Shown here piece by piece: positions 1 through 6,811 of a stretch of 6,890 nucleotides of DNA. How positions within the stretch are numbered: the stretch's first letter is position 1; each line of letters opens with the position of its first letter. The position numbers and the translations under genes were made by a program. The notes below the pieces were generated by a model, which was not told the origin of the DNA, did not search any database, and saw only the letters and a program-made list of their open reading frames with translations. The stretch comes from JAKVCB01 sp963578605 (GTDB taxonomy: Bacteria > Planctomycetota > Planctomycetia > Pirellulales > Lacipirellulaceae), in contig CAUZEA010000196.1 of NCBI GenBank assembly GCA_963578605.1, positions 1 to 6,890 of the forward strand, read 5' to 3'.

Positions 1-250
1 AGATGGCGTTGTCCAGGGCCTGATCTGCCACCAGCTTCTTCAGCCGGGTGTGCTCCTGCTGGAGGGCCTTCAGCTCTTTGCCCATCTCCGGAGCCATCCC
101 GCCGTACTTCTGACGCCAGCGGTAGTACGTCTGCTGAGCGATCCCCAGCCGTTTGCAGACCTCCGGAACCTTCTTTCCCTTACCGAGTTCGACATCGGCT
201 CGACGCAACATCGGGATAATCGGGTCAACTCCATGACGTTTCTGTGCCAG
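1..250 (-). CDS. IS3-family transposase OrfA (HTH subunit), partial, start codon degraded
   Basis: The 83 visible residues are those of an IS3 OrfA. A helix-turn-helix segment reads VPEVCKRLGIAQQTYYRWR, then comes the family-typical KYGGM, then a leucine-zipper-like region ending in LKKLVADQALDNAI. In this family OrfA binds the terminal repeats and is joined by frameshifting to the OrfB DDE integrase, which would lie beyond position 1. The right copy starts with ATG GCA CAG. Here the equivalent codon (248-250) is CTG and the preceding bases are also altered, so the normal start seems lost; an in-frame TGA upstream in the leader rules out a longer start. Translation from CTG or from an internal codon is possible but probably weak. 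The family call is secure; activity is doubtful. Confidence 0.85.
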   Translation of the reverse strand, partial: MAQKRHGVDPIIPMLRRADVELGKGKKVPEVCKRLGIAQQTYYRWRQKYGGMAPEMGKELKALQQEHTRLKKLVADQALDNAI

Positions 251-254
251 CTGA

Positions 255-281
255 AAAAATCCTTTCCGGGCTAAAGCCCGG
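255..281 (-). terminator. Hairpin plus T-run inside the IS leader (left copy)
   Basis: On the minus strand CCGGGCTTTAGCCCGG (266-281) forms a perfect 7-bp GC-rich stem. It is followed by AAAGGA and a run of six T just before the orfA start. This looks like an intrinsic terminator, or a structure that blocks ribosomes arriving from outside, which would insulate the transposase from impinging transcription. The same element is conserved without change in the right copy. Confidence 0.55.
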
Positions 282-328
282 GCTGGATTCTCTCACATGC
301 ACTGGTACTTTTCACGGGGGGAAGGTCA

Positions 329-695
329 GACCCGGCCAAAGTTATCTTTCGTCAAAAGGGATGGGTACCAACAAACCAATATCTTGATGGATTTTTGGGT
401 TTCTTACGCTTCAGTCAACATCGATCCGAAACGACCCTGGCCCTACGAAATGTTTCTAATGTGCGATCCCTCATACCGCACAAGCTCCGGAAGGATTCCA
501 GGAATGCCACTTCCTCCCGGTAAGAAAACACATCCAGCCGGTATCTATCGTTTTCGGTCGAAGGACGGCAAAGCGTGGCAGGCGTTCGAGGGGCTAATCA
601 ACTTGGAAACTTCCGATAGCTACTACCTGTACCGTACAGCCGATGATCAGTACGTTGCCTTTCATAAAACGGAACGATCAGCGTTTCCAGGCGCC
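329..695 (+). pseudogene. Sialidase/BNR-like protein, internal fragment cut by the IS
   Basis: An open plus-strand frame continues from inside the IS across 329 and reads to a stop at 738-740, but only the part to about 695 looks like a genuine protein. Visible stretches are SVNIDPKRPWPYEMFLM, then GIYRFRSKDGKAWQAFEG, then DDQYVAFHKTE. The order 'DP...P.YEMFLM', 'GIY.F.S.DG..W', 'Y..YR..DDQYVAF' is the pattern of the planctomycete sialidase-like / glycosyl-hydrolase-like beta-propeller proteins, in which 'SPDG..W' is a blade signature and the next blade carries 'GKYVAY.K'. The N-terminal part is missing because the IS lies at 328. The C-terminal part is missing because from about 690 the sequence belongs, in antisense, to the end of a dockerin-like frame. 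No start codon or ribosome binding site of its own is present. The family is assigned from motif style only; the substrate is unknown. Confidence 0.5.
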
Positions 696-1664
696 GTCAC
701 GCCATATGACATTGCCGACGGCGGCAAGGTTCGTCGTTGACCCATACGTGTTCTTCCACAAGTCATAATCGTCAATCGTAACGGTACCATCGTTGTCGAA
801 GTTGAGCATGGCGAGAATTGCCCGAACCGATTCCAAACCAACAGCCAACTCCGAGCAGTTGTCATCGGCACCGAACTCGTCGAAGTGACCCACGATCGCA
901 ATCTCCTCGGCGATTTTTCCTCGCAACCTACCGCTAACAAGTGGCAAAACCCCATCGTAATGCCTCGTTTCGACCATCGCCTTGAGCCTGACCGTTTCCC
1001 CAATGGCAATTCGGCTGCGTAGCCGTCTGCCTTGCTCGGCAGAGAGAGCAAAACCAAAACCCTTGTTCGGTTCGTCCCACGGAGGAATCGTGTAGTTGTG
1101 CCAGCGATTGACCCGATTGAGGTATTCTCGGTCTGAAGAAAGTTGTCGAGGCCCGAACGGTGGCCCGTGATCGCTGATCATTCCCAAGCCACCTGCTTTT
1201 TGGATCGCTCGACTGAAAGGAATTCCCATCTGTGAGGTCAGCACGAGCCGTCCCGAAACGCGGTCGGAGATAATTTCGGCCATCGAGTCTGCGATCACGA
1301 CTTCAGCTGCGATGCCCTCGGAAGGTGTTGGTTGGCTGTAGAGTATCAAACAGGTCGGGTTCTCCCGGTAATCAGCCAGGATCTCTCCCTCCCCTTCGTC
1401 CGAGAGCACCACCAGTCTGGCGCTGTCGACATCATACGCCTTGGGAAGTTTCCAGCCACCGTAGCAAGTCTTACCGTCGGCAGGGAATTCGAGCAGTTCC
1501 ACTTCCATGCCGATGGCTTCCAGCTTGCCGGCGATTCGTTGTGCCAGGGTGTTGATGTGATCAAAAGACGACCAGCGCGACTCCTGAAAGAACTCGGCCA
1601 CGTCGGCCTGCATGCGATCTGAAGAGAGGTGATCGGCAACTGTATTCCAGATCGTTTCGTACAT
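678..1664 (-). pseudogene. Truncated M28-type (PA-domain) aminopeptidase fused to a dockerin-like tail
   Basis: The 328-residue frame from ATG 1664 divides in three. The N-terminal part (residues 1 to about 130) resembles the lead-in of M28-like peptidases. A PA-like insert (about 135-170) contains GRLVLTSQMGIPFSRAIQKA followed by GGLGMISD. The start of the peptidase domain has EEIAIVGHFDEFGADDN, where H260 and D268 match the first zinc ligand and the bridging aspartate of M28. Immediately after ESVRAI (about position 818) peptidase sequence stops and a calcium-loop segment begins, NFDNDGTVTIDDYDLWK then NTYGSTTNLAA, as in planctomycete dockerin-type repeats. The downstream Glu-Glu, Asp and His of M28 are absent, so it cannot be an active peptidase. 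I chose ATG 1664 over an upstream TTG (1679) because it lies one base after the stop of the preceding remnant, suggesting former translational coupling. I take it to be a recombination product, not a designed fusion. Confidence 0.6.
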
Positions 1665-1665
1665 T

Positions 1666-1930
1666 TCACACCCATTCAAAGCCGTACAGGAATGCCCGCG
1701 TAATCCAGAGCCTCAGGTGAACACTGTCGCGAGGAGGGGCGTTATTGCCTCTCCAGGCGATCGTCGCGAACTTGTCGTCCCCCGGAAATACCTGGCACTC
1801 CTCGCGAGAAAATCCTCGCGTAAATATCCCCGTGAAGCGCGTCGTAATAAATATAAAGCCGCCCCTCGTTCTCAATGCGTGTGCGCGTCGCCCAGATCAT
1901 GCCACCCGCCGCCGAGCCAGATAACAGCAA
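1666..1930 (-). pseudogene. C-terminal remnant of a sialidase-like protein, frameshifted and deleted
   Basis: Two minus-strand frames carry pieces of one protein. The upstream frame (about 1930-1800) reads GMIWATRTRIENEGRLYIYYDALHGD, like the last propeller blade with its 'G..IYY.G.HG' strand. The other frame (about 1815-1666) reads GFSREECQVFPGDDKF, AWRGN, then VHLRLWITRAFLYGFEWV and stop. The latter is the usual end of these proteins ('F..E.C..I.GD......W.G ... VRL.F....A.LY.F'). A +/-1 shift is needed near 1805-1815, and roughly 40 residues normally found between the two blocks are missing, so both a frameshift and an internal deletion have occurred. It ends one base before the start of the M28-like frame, so the two genes were probably once an operon. 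It may be the other end of the same ancestral gene as the plus-strand fragment at 329-695, or of a paralogue. Confidence 0.45.
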
Positions 1931-2571
1931 GTTGCGGCTTCCATCAAGCCGATGCCCACAACGATCACGCCGAACCCCTGCTTCACAATCATCCTTTCTT
2001 GCTCGCTACCACTTGGGCCGAAAACCCGTAAAGACAAAAGGCTGTTTCAAGACCTCCAGCGATGGTCACCCAAGAGCGTGAGAACTCAGCCTTTCGCGCA
2101 CCCATTGAGAAATCCCACTCCTTCTGTTACCGTTTTGATACGCTTCTTTAATGTACTGCTTGCCTGACAGAAGCGAAATACAGAATGCGTGGTTCCAGCG
2201 AAAACGTCATGGGTATTAACGTTAGCCATTTTCTCATTCCGGACCGATGCGGTTGCCCCCATGACGAGCTGGCCGAGGGTTCCCACTTCAACCCGAACGT
2301 GCTTCCACGCGTCGAACAGTCTGCACCCGAGGGGCTGGCCCAGGTTCCACGTCATCACGAATTTTGGTTCTGATCGAGTCACGGTTTGGCAGGGACAACC
2401 CGGTCTACGCGCTTGCCGTAAAAGCCGAACGGTAACTGGTCATGCTCAAGGAGGTGTTGGGATCGATCGGGGACCAGGAGAGTCAATGCACATTCAAGCA
2501 GACAAGCAACGATTTTTTAAAGACTTTAACCGATGTGCGCATTCAAAATCGTATCGAACGAAAAGGTAAAT
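1931..2571. other. Non-coding or decayed stretch upstream of the DHDPS-like gene
   Basis: I find no gene here that I can support. A minus-strand frame at 2086-2382 (98 residues) has no recognisable family motif and no clear ribosome binding site. A 29-residue hydrophobic minus-strand peptide (GTG at 1986, MKQGFGVIVVGIGLMEAA..., stop at 1897-1899) has GAAAGGA upstream, but I cannot separate it from the shadow of the neighbouring remnant. The last 180 bases must hold the promoter of the DHDPS-like gene; AT-rich runs near 2510-2530 (GATTTTTTAAAGACTTTAAC) are candidates for a -10 region, but I see no convincing -35 partner. Confidence 0.5.
2562..2567 (+). promoter_or_regulatory. Ribosome binding site that sets the DHDPS-like start
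   Basis: The sequence GAACGAAAAGGTAAATATG places AAAGG about six bases before ATG 2572. The frame is also open from an ATG at 2533, but that one would add a 13-residue extension (MCAFKIVSNEKVN) not expected in the family and lacks a comparable purine stretch. Confidence 0.55.
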
Positions 2572-3516
2572 ATGGCCGCTGACAAATTAGCACCTGACGC
2601 CACCAAACTCACTGGCGCGGTCCCCGTGATTCCCACGCCCTTTCGGGAAGATGAGAGCATCGATTGGGACGCGTTGGCGGCGTGTGTTGATTTCGCGGCC
2701 CGAGTTGGTGTTTCGGCGGTCTGCTTACCCGCCTACGGCAGCGAGTTCTACAAATTAAGCGAGGCGGAGCGGGAACAAGTTGTCGAAACGGCAATCCGCG
2801 CTGCAGCAGGCCGCACACTGGTCATCGCGCAATCGAACCACCCCGGCGCCATCCATGCTGCCGAGATCGCCCGCGGCAACGAAGCCCGCGGCGCCGATTT
2901 GATATCGTTTGCGATGCCCAGAACATTCCCGCTGCCCGAAGCCGACTTGCTGTCGTACTGCCACACTGTGTGCTCAGCCGTCAAGATGCCGGTGCTCTTA
3001 CAGGACTTCAATCCCGGTGGCACGACGATTGGAGGCGATTTCTGTCGGCGGCTGGTCGACAGCTGCCCAAACTTCCGGTACGCCAAGCTTGAGGAGCCGC
3101 TCATGGCGACCAAGGTTCGGGAGGTACGCGAGGCAACGTCCGACCAGGTGGGCGTGTTGGAGGGCTGGGGTGGCATGTATCTGATGGAACTGATTGAACC
3201 GGGCATCTGCGGCTTTATGCCTGGTTTGGGCATGGCGGACCTGTTTCAGTCCATCTGGCGGATGGCCCAAGCCGGTTTACTGAGCGACGCGCAAGACCTG
3301 TACGAAAAACTCTTGCCGCAAGTCGTCTACTCGCTGCAGAGCATGGAACTGTTCCTGCGGATGGAGAAGGATTTACTGGTGCGTCGTGGTGTCATGGATG
3401 CCTCTAGTGCCCACGTGCGTTCCGCCAGCTGGAGGCCGGACAAGCAGTCTTGGCGCCACGCACAAATGCTGAACGAGCGCGTGGCTGACCTCGGCCAGGA
3501 GTTGAGTAAAAGTTGA
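2572..3516 (+). CDS. DHDPS/NAL-superfamily (class I) lyase, probably acting on a 2-keto-3-deoxy sugar acid
   Basis: The product has 314 residues, the usual length for the family. It has the TIM-barrel layout: VPVIPTPFREDESIDWDAL at the first strand, YGSEFYKLSEAERE as the counterpart of GTTGE..L..DE, RYAKLEEP carrying the Schiff-base lysine K172, and GGMYLMELIEPGICGFMPG late in the barrel. Aligned without gaps to remembered E. coli DapA (constant offset of 11), K161 becomes K172, but the triad T44/Y107/Y133 becomes Y55/T118/Q144 and R138 becomes G149. It therefore should not condense pyruvate with aspartate semialdehyde. The C-terminal FLRMEKDLLVRRGV followed by HVRSASWRPD resembles family members annotated as aldolases or dehydratases of 2-keto-3-deoxy acids. 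The adjacent sugar-acid dehydratase and dehydrogenase fit that job: either cleavage to pyruvate plus an aldehyde or, as in L-2-keto-3-deoxyarabonate dehydratase, a second dehydration. It is cytoplasmic and converges with the dehydrogenase gene. Superfamily certain; substrate inferred. Confidence 0.92.
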   Translation: MAADKLAPDATKLTGAVPVIPTPFREDESIDWDALAACVDFAARVGVSAVCLPAYGSEFYKLSEAEREQVVETAIRAAAGRTLVIAQSNHPGAIHAAEIARGNEARGADLISFAMPRTFPLPEADLLSYCHTVCSAVKMPVLLQDFNPGGTTIGGDFCRRLVDSCPNFRYAKLEEPLMATKVREVREATSDQVGVLEGWGGMYLMELIEPGICGFMPGLGMADLFQSIWRMAQAGLLSDAQDLYEKLLPQVVYSLQSMELFLRMEKDLLVRRGVMDASSAHVRSASWRPDKQSWRHAQMLNERVADLGQELSKS

Positions 3517-3623
3517 GGGTCGATTTCTTAAAAGCCGACCAGGTTGCCAACAGACACTGACCACGCTCCACGGGGATAAGCGATCAAGATTCCTAATCTG
3601 TGTTCGCTGGAAGGTCACACGGA
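3517..3623. other. Convergent intergenic spacer, no clear terminator
   Basis: This 107-bp gap separates two converging genes, where a bidirectional terminator would be expected. Only a weak candidate is visible: GGTCG at 3518-3522 with CGACC at 3536-3540, a 5-bp stem with a long loop and no T-run. Termination may be factor-dependent. Confidence 0.4.
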
Positions 3624-4397
3624 TTATTGAGCCGTGTAACCTCCGTCGGCTGTCAGCGCGGCGCCGGTGATGAAAGAGGCTTCGTCGGACGCGAGAAACA
3701 GGATCGCGTAGGCCACTTCACGGGGATCTGCCAAACGACCCATTGGCAAGAGTTCTAACTCCTTTTCAAGCAGTTCCTCGTTGCCCCCTTCATCAATCTC
3801 GCGCTGTGTCATCGGTGTTTTCATCCCTCCGGGGAGCACGCAATTAATGCGAATCCCCTGGCCGGCGTAATCGACAGCCGACTGGCGGGTGAGTTGGAGA
3901 ATAGCCGCCTTGGTTGGCGCATAGATACTTTGGGTGATCAGCCCGACCACCGAAGAAATCGAACCGATGTTGACAATGGAACCACGACCGGCCTTAACCA
4001 TCTGGGGAATTACGGCCTTCATGCAGAGAAACGGCCCACGCTGATTCACCTCGACGCAGTGCTGCCACACATCTAAGGGGGCATCGACAACGGTGTAGTT
4101 GTAGCCAGCACCACCTACGGCAGCATTGTTGACCAACACGTCGATGCAAGCACCGTGGTCAAGTGCAGCGTGAACCATCCGCGCGACGTCGTCTTCGCGA
4201 GACACGTCCGCCCCGATGGCAATAGCCTGTCCGCCTCTGGCGGTGATCTCGCTTGCCACACGTTCCGCACTCTCCTGGTCAACATCCGCAACGACGACCA
4301 GCGCCCCTTCCTCAGCAAACAGGTGGCTGGTTGCTTCTCCCAGGCCCGCGCCGCCGCCGGTGACGATGCAAATTTTCTCGTGTAGCCTGTCGGACAT
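3624..4397 (-). CDS. Classical short-chain dehydrogenase/reductase (NAD-preferring)
   Basis: The product has 257 residues, the standard length of a classical SDR. The cofactor motif TGGGAGLG is at 13-20, D38 in VVVADVD ends the second strand (acidic, so NAD(H) rather than NADP(H) is expected), D64 is in the adenine-contact motif GADVS, and NNAA is at 90-93. The catalytic tetrad is complete: N118, S146, Y159 and K163 (YAPTK). LPGGMKTPM is the usual region after strand six, and the C-terminus FITGAALTADGGYTAQ is typical. ATG 4397 follows AGGGAG (4405-4410) at a good distance. The gene lies 66 bp downstream of the dehydratase on the same strand and is probably co-transcribed with it. In that setting it could oxidise an aldose to the lactone, or oxidise a later hydroxy intermediate. 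Which substrate it uses cannot be read from the sequence. Confidence 0.95.
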   Translation of the reverse strand: MSDRLHEKICIVTGGGAGLGEATSHLFAEEGALVVVADVDQESAERVASEITARGGQAIAIGADVSREDDVARMVHAALDHGACIDVLVNNAAVGGAGYNYTVVDAPLDVWQHCVEVNQRGPFLCMKAVIPQMVKAGRGSIVNIGSISSVVGLITQSIYAPTKAAILQLTRQSAVDYAGQGIRINCVLPGGMKTPMTQREIDEGGNEELLEKELELLPMGRLADPREVAYAILFLASDEASFITGAALTADGGYTAQ

Positions 4398-4404
4398 GCT
4401 GTTG

Positions 4405-4410
4405 CTCCCT
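4405..4410 (-). promoter_or_regulatory. Strong ribosome binding site of the SDR gene
   Basis: On the minus strand AGGGAG is followed by CAACAGC and then ATG 4397, a near-consensus Shine-Dalgarno at seven-base spacing. It gives the second gene of the pair its own efficient start, consistent with translation from a shared message. Confidence 0.65.
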
Positions 4411-4463
4411 GATTAACAATTTAGATTTTGGATACCGAACAACCAGCGACGAAATGTCGTGCC

Positions 4464-6197
4464 TCACGATCGTCCCACGACCGGCTCGACAAACCTAATT
4501 GCATCTTCCGACGCAGGTCGCAGGAAATCGAGGTCACACCCCTCGTGGGCCTGCAACACATGGTCAACAAACAGCCGCAGATAACCACGCAAATGCGGCG
4601 ACGGTGTTGGTGACCACTGCGAAAGGCGGCTGGCAATTTCATCGTCGGAAATCAGCAGGTTGAGCGTTCGCTTTGCGGCATCGAGGCAGATCAGATCGCC
4701 GTTCTCGACCACCGCCAGCGGTCCGCCCACCACCGCTTCCGGAGCGGCGTGTAAGATCACCGTTCCGTAACTCGTGCCACTGGTGCGGGCGTCACTAATT
4801 CGAACCATGTCTCGCACTCCCCGGGCGAGCAACTTCTTTGGGATGGGGATGGTCCCCCACTCGGGCATACCTGGCACCCCCTTGGGTCCCGTGTTCCTCA
4901 TGACCAAGACACTCTCTGGCGTGACTTCCAGGTCGTCGGAATCGATGCGTTGGAGCATATCCTCATAACTATCAAACACCACGGCCGGCCCCGTGTGACT
5001 GAGCAGCTGCGGGGTTGCAGCCGAACTCTTGAGCACCGCCCCGTCGGGAGTCAGGTTTCCTGCCAGCGTGACCAGTGCGCCGGAAGGAAAAACGGGGTTA
5101 CATTTCTGACGAATTACGTCACGATCATAACAATCAGCCGACTCGATATTTTCACCCAGCGTCGTGCCCGACACAGTCATACAGTCCAACAGCAAGAGGT
5201 CGGCGATCTCTTCGAGCACGGCTGGCAATCCCCCGGCTCGGTGGAAGTCGTCCATGAGGTATTTTCCGGACGGCTTGAGGTTGACGATCATCGGTGTAGT
5301 CTGAGAGATCTGGTCGAACAACGACAGTGGCAGAACAATCCCTCGTCGACCGGCGATGGCAATTAAATGGATCACGGCGTTGGTGGAGCCGCCAATAGCG
5401 CAAAGCGTGCGGATTGCATTCTCCAGGGCTTCACGAGTCAGGATCCTGCTTGGCCGCAAATCTTCGCCGACCATCTCAACAATCCGCCGCCCCGCTGCTT
5501 CGGCAGCCGTACGACGGCGAGAGTCGTTCGCGGGAATACTGCACGTGCCGGTTGGCATCATTCCAATTGCTTCGGACAATGCGGTCATGGTCGACGACGT
5601 ACCCATCTCGTTGCATGCACCGTAGGAACAAGAAATGCAATGCTCCAATTGGTGCCAGTCCCGATCGGCCAGCTTGCCAGCCCGGTAGTCATCCCAATAC
5701 TTCCAAACGTCAGTGCCGGAGCTGATCGGTTGGCCGCGCCAATGGCCAACCGCTTTCGGGCCCGCCGAAAGCTGCAAGGCCGGAATATCACAGCTGGCAG
5801 CGGCCATCAATTGTGCCGGGGTGGTCTTGTCGCAACTACACAGCAGGATCATGCCGTCGATGGGATAGGAGCGGACAGTTTCCTCAATGTCCATCGACAC
5901 AAGGTTTCGGTAGAGCAAGTCGGACGGCTTGAGCAGTTCGCCACCCAATGTCATCGTAGGGAACTGCAGCGGAATGCCACCCGCGGCTGTGACACCCCGC
6001 TTGATCACTTCGGCCAGCTCGCGAAAGCCAATTTCACAATTGTTCAAGTCGCTGGCAGGATTACAGATGCCGATAATCGGCCGGCCTGCAACCGATTGGG
6101 GATCAAAGCCCATGGTGGAGAGCACGCTGCGATGACGCAGGCCGACCTCATCGTGTCGGGCAAACCACTGGTCACTGCGAAGCGAAGTTGGACTCAT
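4464..6197 (-). CDS. IlvD/EDD-family sugar-acid dehydratase (arabinonate/xylonate dehydratase type, Fe-S)
   Basis: The product has 577 residues, the size of pentonate dehydratases and a little shorter than Edd. Three cluster-binding cysteines are present: C54 (GICNPASDLNNC), C122 (LLCSCDKTTPA) and C195 (SYGACNEMGT). Their spacing equals that recalled for Rhizobium leguminosarum L-arabinonate dehydratase (59/127/200), which carries a [2Fe-2S] cluster. D123 and K124 in CDKTTPA fit the magnesium site with its modified lysine. GGSTNAVIHL (269-278) and SDARTSGTSYGT (468-479, catalytic-type serine S473) are family signatures. The enzyme should dehydrate an aldonic acid to a 2-keto-3-deoxy acid, the substrate type expected for the DHDPS-like neighbour. 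The motifs point to sugar-acid dehydratases rather than to branched-chain IlvD, where SDGRFSG is usual. It is the first gene of a two-gene unit with the SDR. No good Shine-Dalgarno precedes ATG 6197, so its translation may be weak or leaderless. Exact sugar unresolved. Confidence 0.94.
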   Translation of the reverse strand: MSPTSLRSDQWFARHDEVGLRHRSVLSTMGFDPQSVAGRPIIGICNPASDLNNCEIGFRELAEVIKRGVTAAGGIPLQFPTMTLGGELLKPSDLLYRNLVSMDIEETVRSYPIDGMILLCSCDKTTPAQLMAAASCDIPALQLSAGPKAVGHWRGQPISSGTDVWKYWDDYRAGKLADRDWHQLEHCISCSYGACNEMGTSSTMTALSEAIGMMPTGTCSIPANDSRRRTAAEAAGRRIVEMVGEDLRPSRILTREALENAIRTLCAIGGSTNAVIHLIAIAGRRGIVLPLSLFDQISQTTPMIVNLKPSGKYLMDDFHRAGGLPAVLEEIADLLLLDCMTVSGTTLGENIESADCYDRDVIRQKCNPVFPSGALVTLAGNLTPDGAVLKSSAATPQLLSHTGPAVVFDSYEDMLQRIDSDDLEVTPESVLVMRNTGPKGVPGMPEWGTIPIPKKLLARGVRDMVRISDARTSGTSYGTVILHAAPEAVVGGPLAVVENGDLICLDAAKRTLNLLISDDEIASRLSQWSPTPSPHLRGYLRLFVDHVLQAHEGCDLDFLRPASEDAIRFVEPVVGRS

Positions 6198-6447
6198 GAC
6201 GATCGCAGTGGGTAAATGCTGAAAATAGTGTTTCTTCCATGGACCGGTCGCCAGATCGCGAATGATCGCGTCAGGTTAGGTATGATAACGCTGTTGGGTG
6301 GCTCAGTCGACCACGATCTGATCCGGTGTCACTTGTCGCGTGGTCGCGTCGAAACTATGTTCGAAATCCGGAGCTTCGCGGAGCGACCACACGACAAGAC
6401 TCGTTTGATGAAACGCGATGGTAGTGAAGGTCAAGGAGTAGTCCAAG
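6198..6447. other. Divergent intergenic region between dehydratase and phosphoesterase genes
   Basis: About 250 bp separate two divergently oriented starts, so promoters for both should be here. On plus, TATGAT at 6281-6286 could be a -10 but lacks an obvious -35. On minus I see no clear sigma-70 pair. A plus-strand open frame from 6216 (81 residues) overlaps the next gene's start and looks random in composition, so I do not call it. The notable content is the inverted repeat listed separately. Confidence 0.5.
6308..6398. promoter_or_regulatory. Imperfect 16-bp inverted repeat with a third half-site
   Basis: CTTGTCGCGTGGTCGC (6332-6347) and GCGACCACACGACAAG (6383-6398) are reverse complements except at one base, separated by 35 bases. 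A third copy of the core, CGACCACG, is at 6308-6315 and pairs with CGTGGTCG at 6339-6346. This could be an operator array for a regulator of the divergent genes, or a long stem-loop in the 5' leader of the phosphoesterase message. It lies 50 bases before that start and about 135 before the dehydratase start. Without homologues I cannot choose between these. Confidence 0.45.
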
Positions 6448-6763
6448 ATGCAGCTCAATGAACTCAACCTCCAGCTAAGTCAAAGATGGCAGGAAACGCC
6501 CGAGCGCGATCGTCTCCTGGTTGCATACGTGGGTGATGCCCATGTACTCCGGCAGGAGGAAAACCGCCCCAGAATTCTTGCGCAATTCCCTTCGGTCGAT
6601 TGGGCGGTTGAGCACTTGCAGCCTGTTTTCCGGGAACTCATGGAGCTGTCGGTCAAGCCTGAGCTGGTCATCCTGGGAGGTGACATGACTGATACCGGCA
6701 GCACGGGTGAGTGGCAGCGATTCTTCAAGCTCTTGAAAGTCCTCGAAATTCCGTACCTGCTAA
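6448..6763 (+). pseudogene. Calcineurin-like metallophosphoesterase, N-terminal part, interrupted by the IS
   Basis: ATG 6448 follows AAGGAG (6433-6438) at nine bases, a good start. The first 105 residues are host-encoded: RDRLLVAYVGDAHV carries the D-x-H motif (D30, H32), and PELVILGGDMTDTGS carries the GGD motif (D79) of the calcineurin-like fold, followed by GEWQRFFKLLKVLEIPYLLM. The next motif in all such enzymes is GNHD, and it should come within a few residues. Instead the IS terminus begins at 6764 and the frame ends at TGA 6778-6780 after five IS-influenced residues (MTLPP). The product lacks the bridging and remaining metal ligands and must be inactive. Its substrate is unknown. The rest of the gene presumably lies beyond the far end of the IS. 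Confidence 0.82.
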
Positions 6764-6811
6764 TGACCTTACCCCCGTGAAAAGTACCAGTGCATGTGAA
6801 AGAATCCAGCC

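Larger units (their letters stand above)
1..328 (-). mobile_element. IS3-family insertion sequence, 5' part (left copy, runs off the window)
   Basis: Read on the minus strand, the element begins at 328 with TGACCTTCCCCCCGTG, then a short leader, a hairpin and an IS3-type orfA that leaves the window at position 1. The same terminus and leader occur in opposite orientation at 6764-6890. That comparison fixes the element boundary, because similarity stops exactly at TGACC on both sides. A TG terminal dinucleotide is usual for IS3-family ends. Over the 127 comparable bases (202-328) I count six differences from the right copy, so the two are close relatives but not a fresh duplication. The inner flanking bases are GAC (329-331); the matching target-site duplication would lie outside the window. 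The insertion sits in a sialidase-like gene remnant. Confidence 0.88.

Noticed and set aside
1717..2167. Overlapping plus-strand frames of 68-104 residues
   Set aside because: Low-complexity composition rich in Arg, Pro and Ser, no ribosome binding sites, and antisense to recognisable remnants.
2086..2382. Minus-strand 98-residue frame
   Set aside because: No motif I recognise and no convincing Shine-Dalgarno; kept only as a note in the intergenic description.
2748..3233. Minus-strand 161-residue open frame inside the DHDPS-like gene
   Set aside because: Antisense shadow with serine/arginine-rich random composition and no start signal.
2572..3516. Calling this gene dapA
   Set aside because: The catalytic triad and substrate arginine of DHDPS are absent although the lysine is kept.
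4464..6197. Calling this gene ilvD or edd
   Set aside because: Length, cysteine spacing (54/122/195) and the SDARTSGT motif fit pentonate-type sugar-acid dehydratases better.
5367..6215. Long plus-strand open frame (282 residues) antisense to the dehydratase
   Set aside because: It mirrors the codon pattern of a well-supported IlvD/EDD gene on the other strand and has no domain motifs; long antisense frames are common in GC-rich genes.
6216..6461. Plus-strand 81-residue frame upstream of the phosphoesterase
   Set aside because: It overlaps the well-signalled start at 6448 and the inverted repeat, and has no family features.
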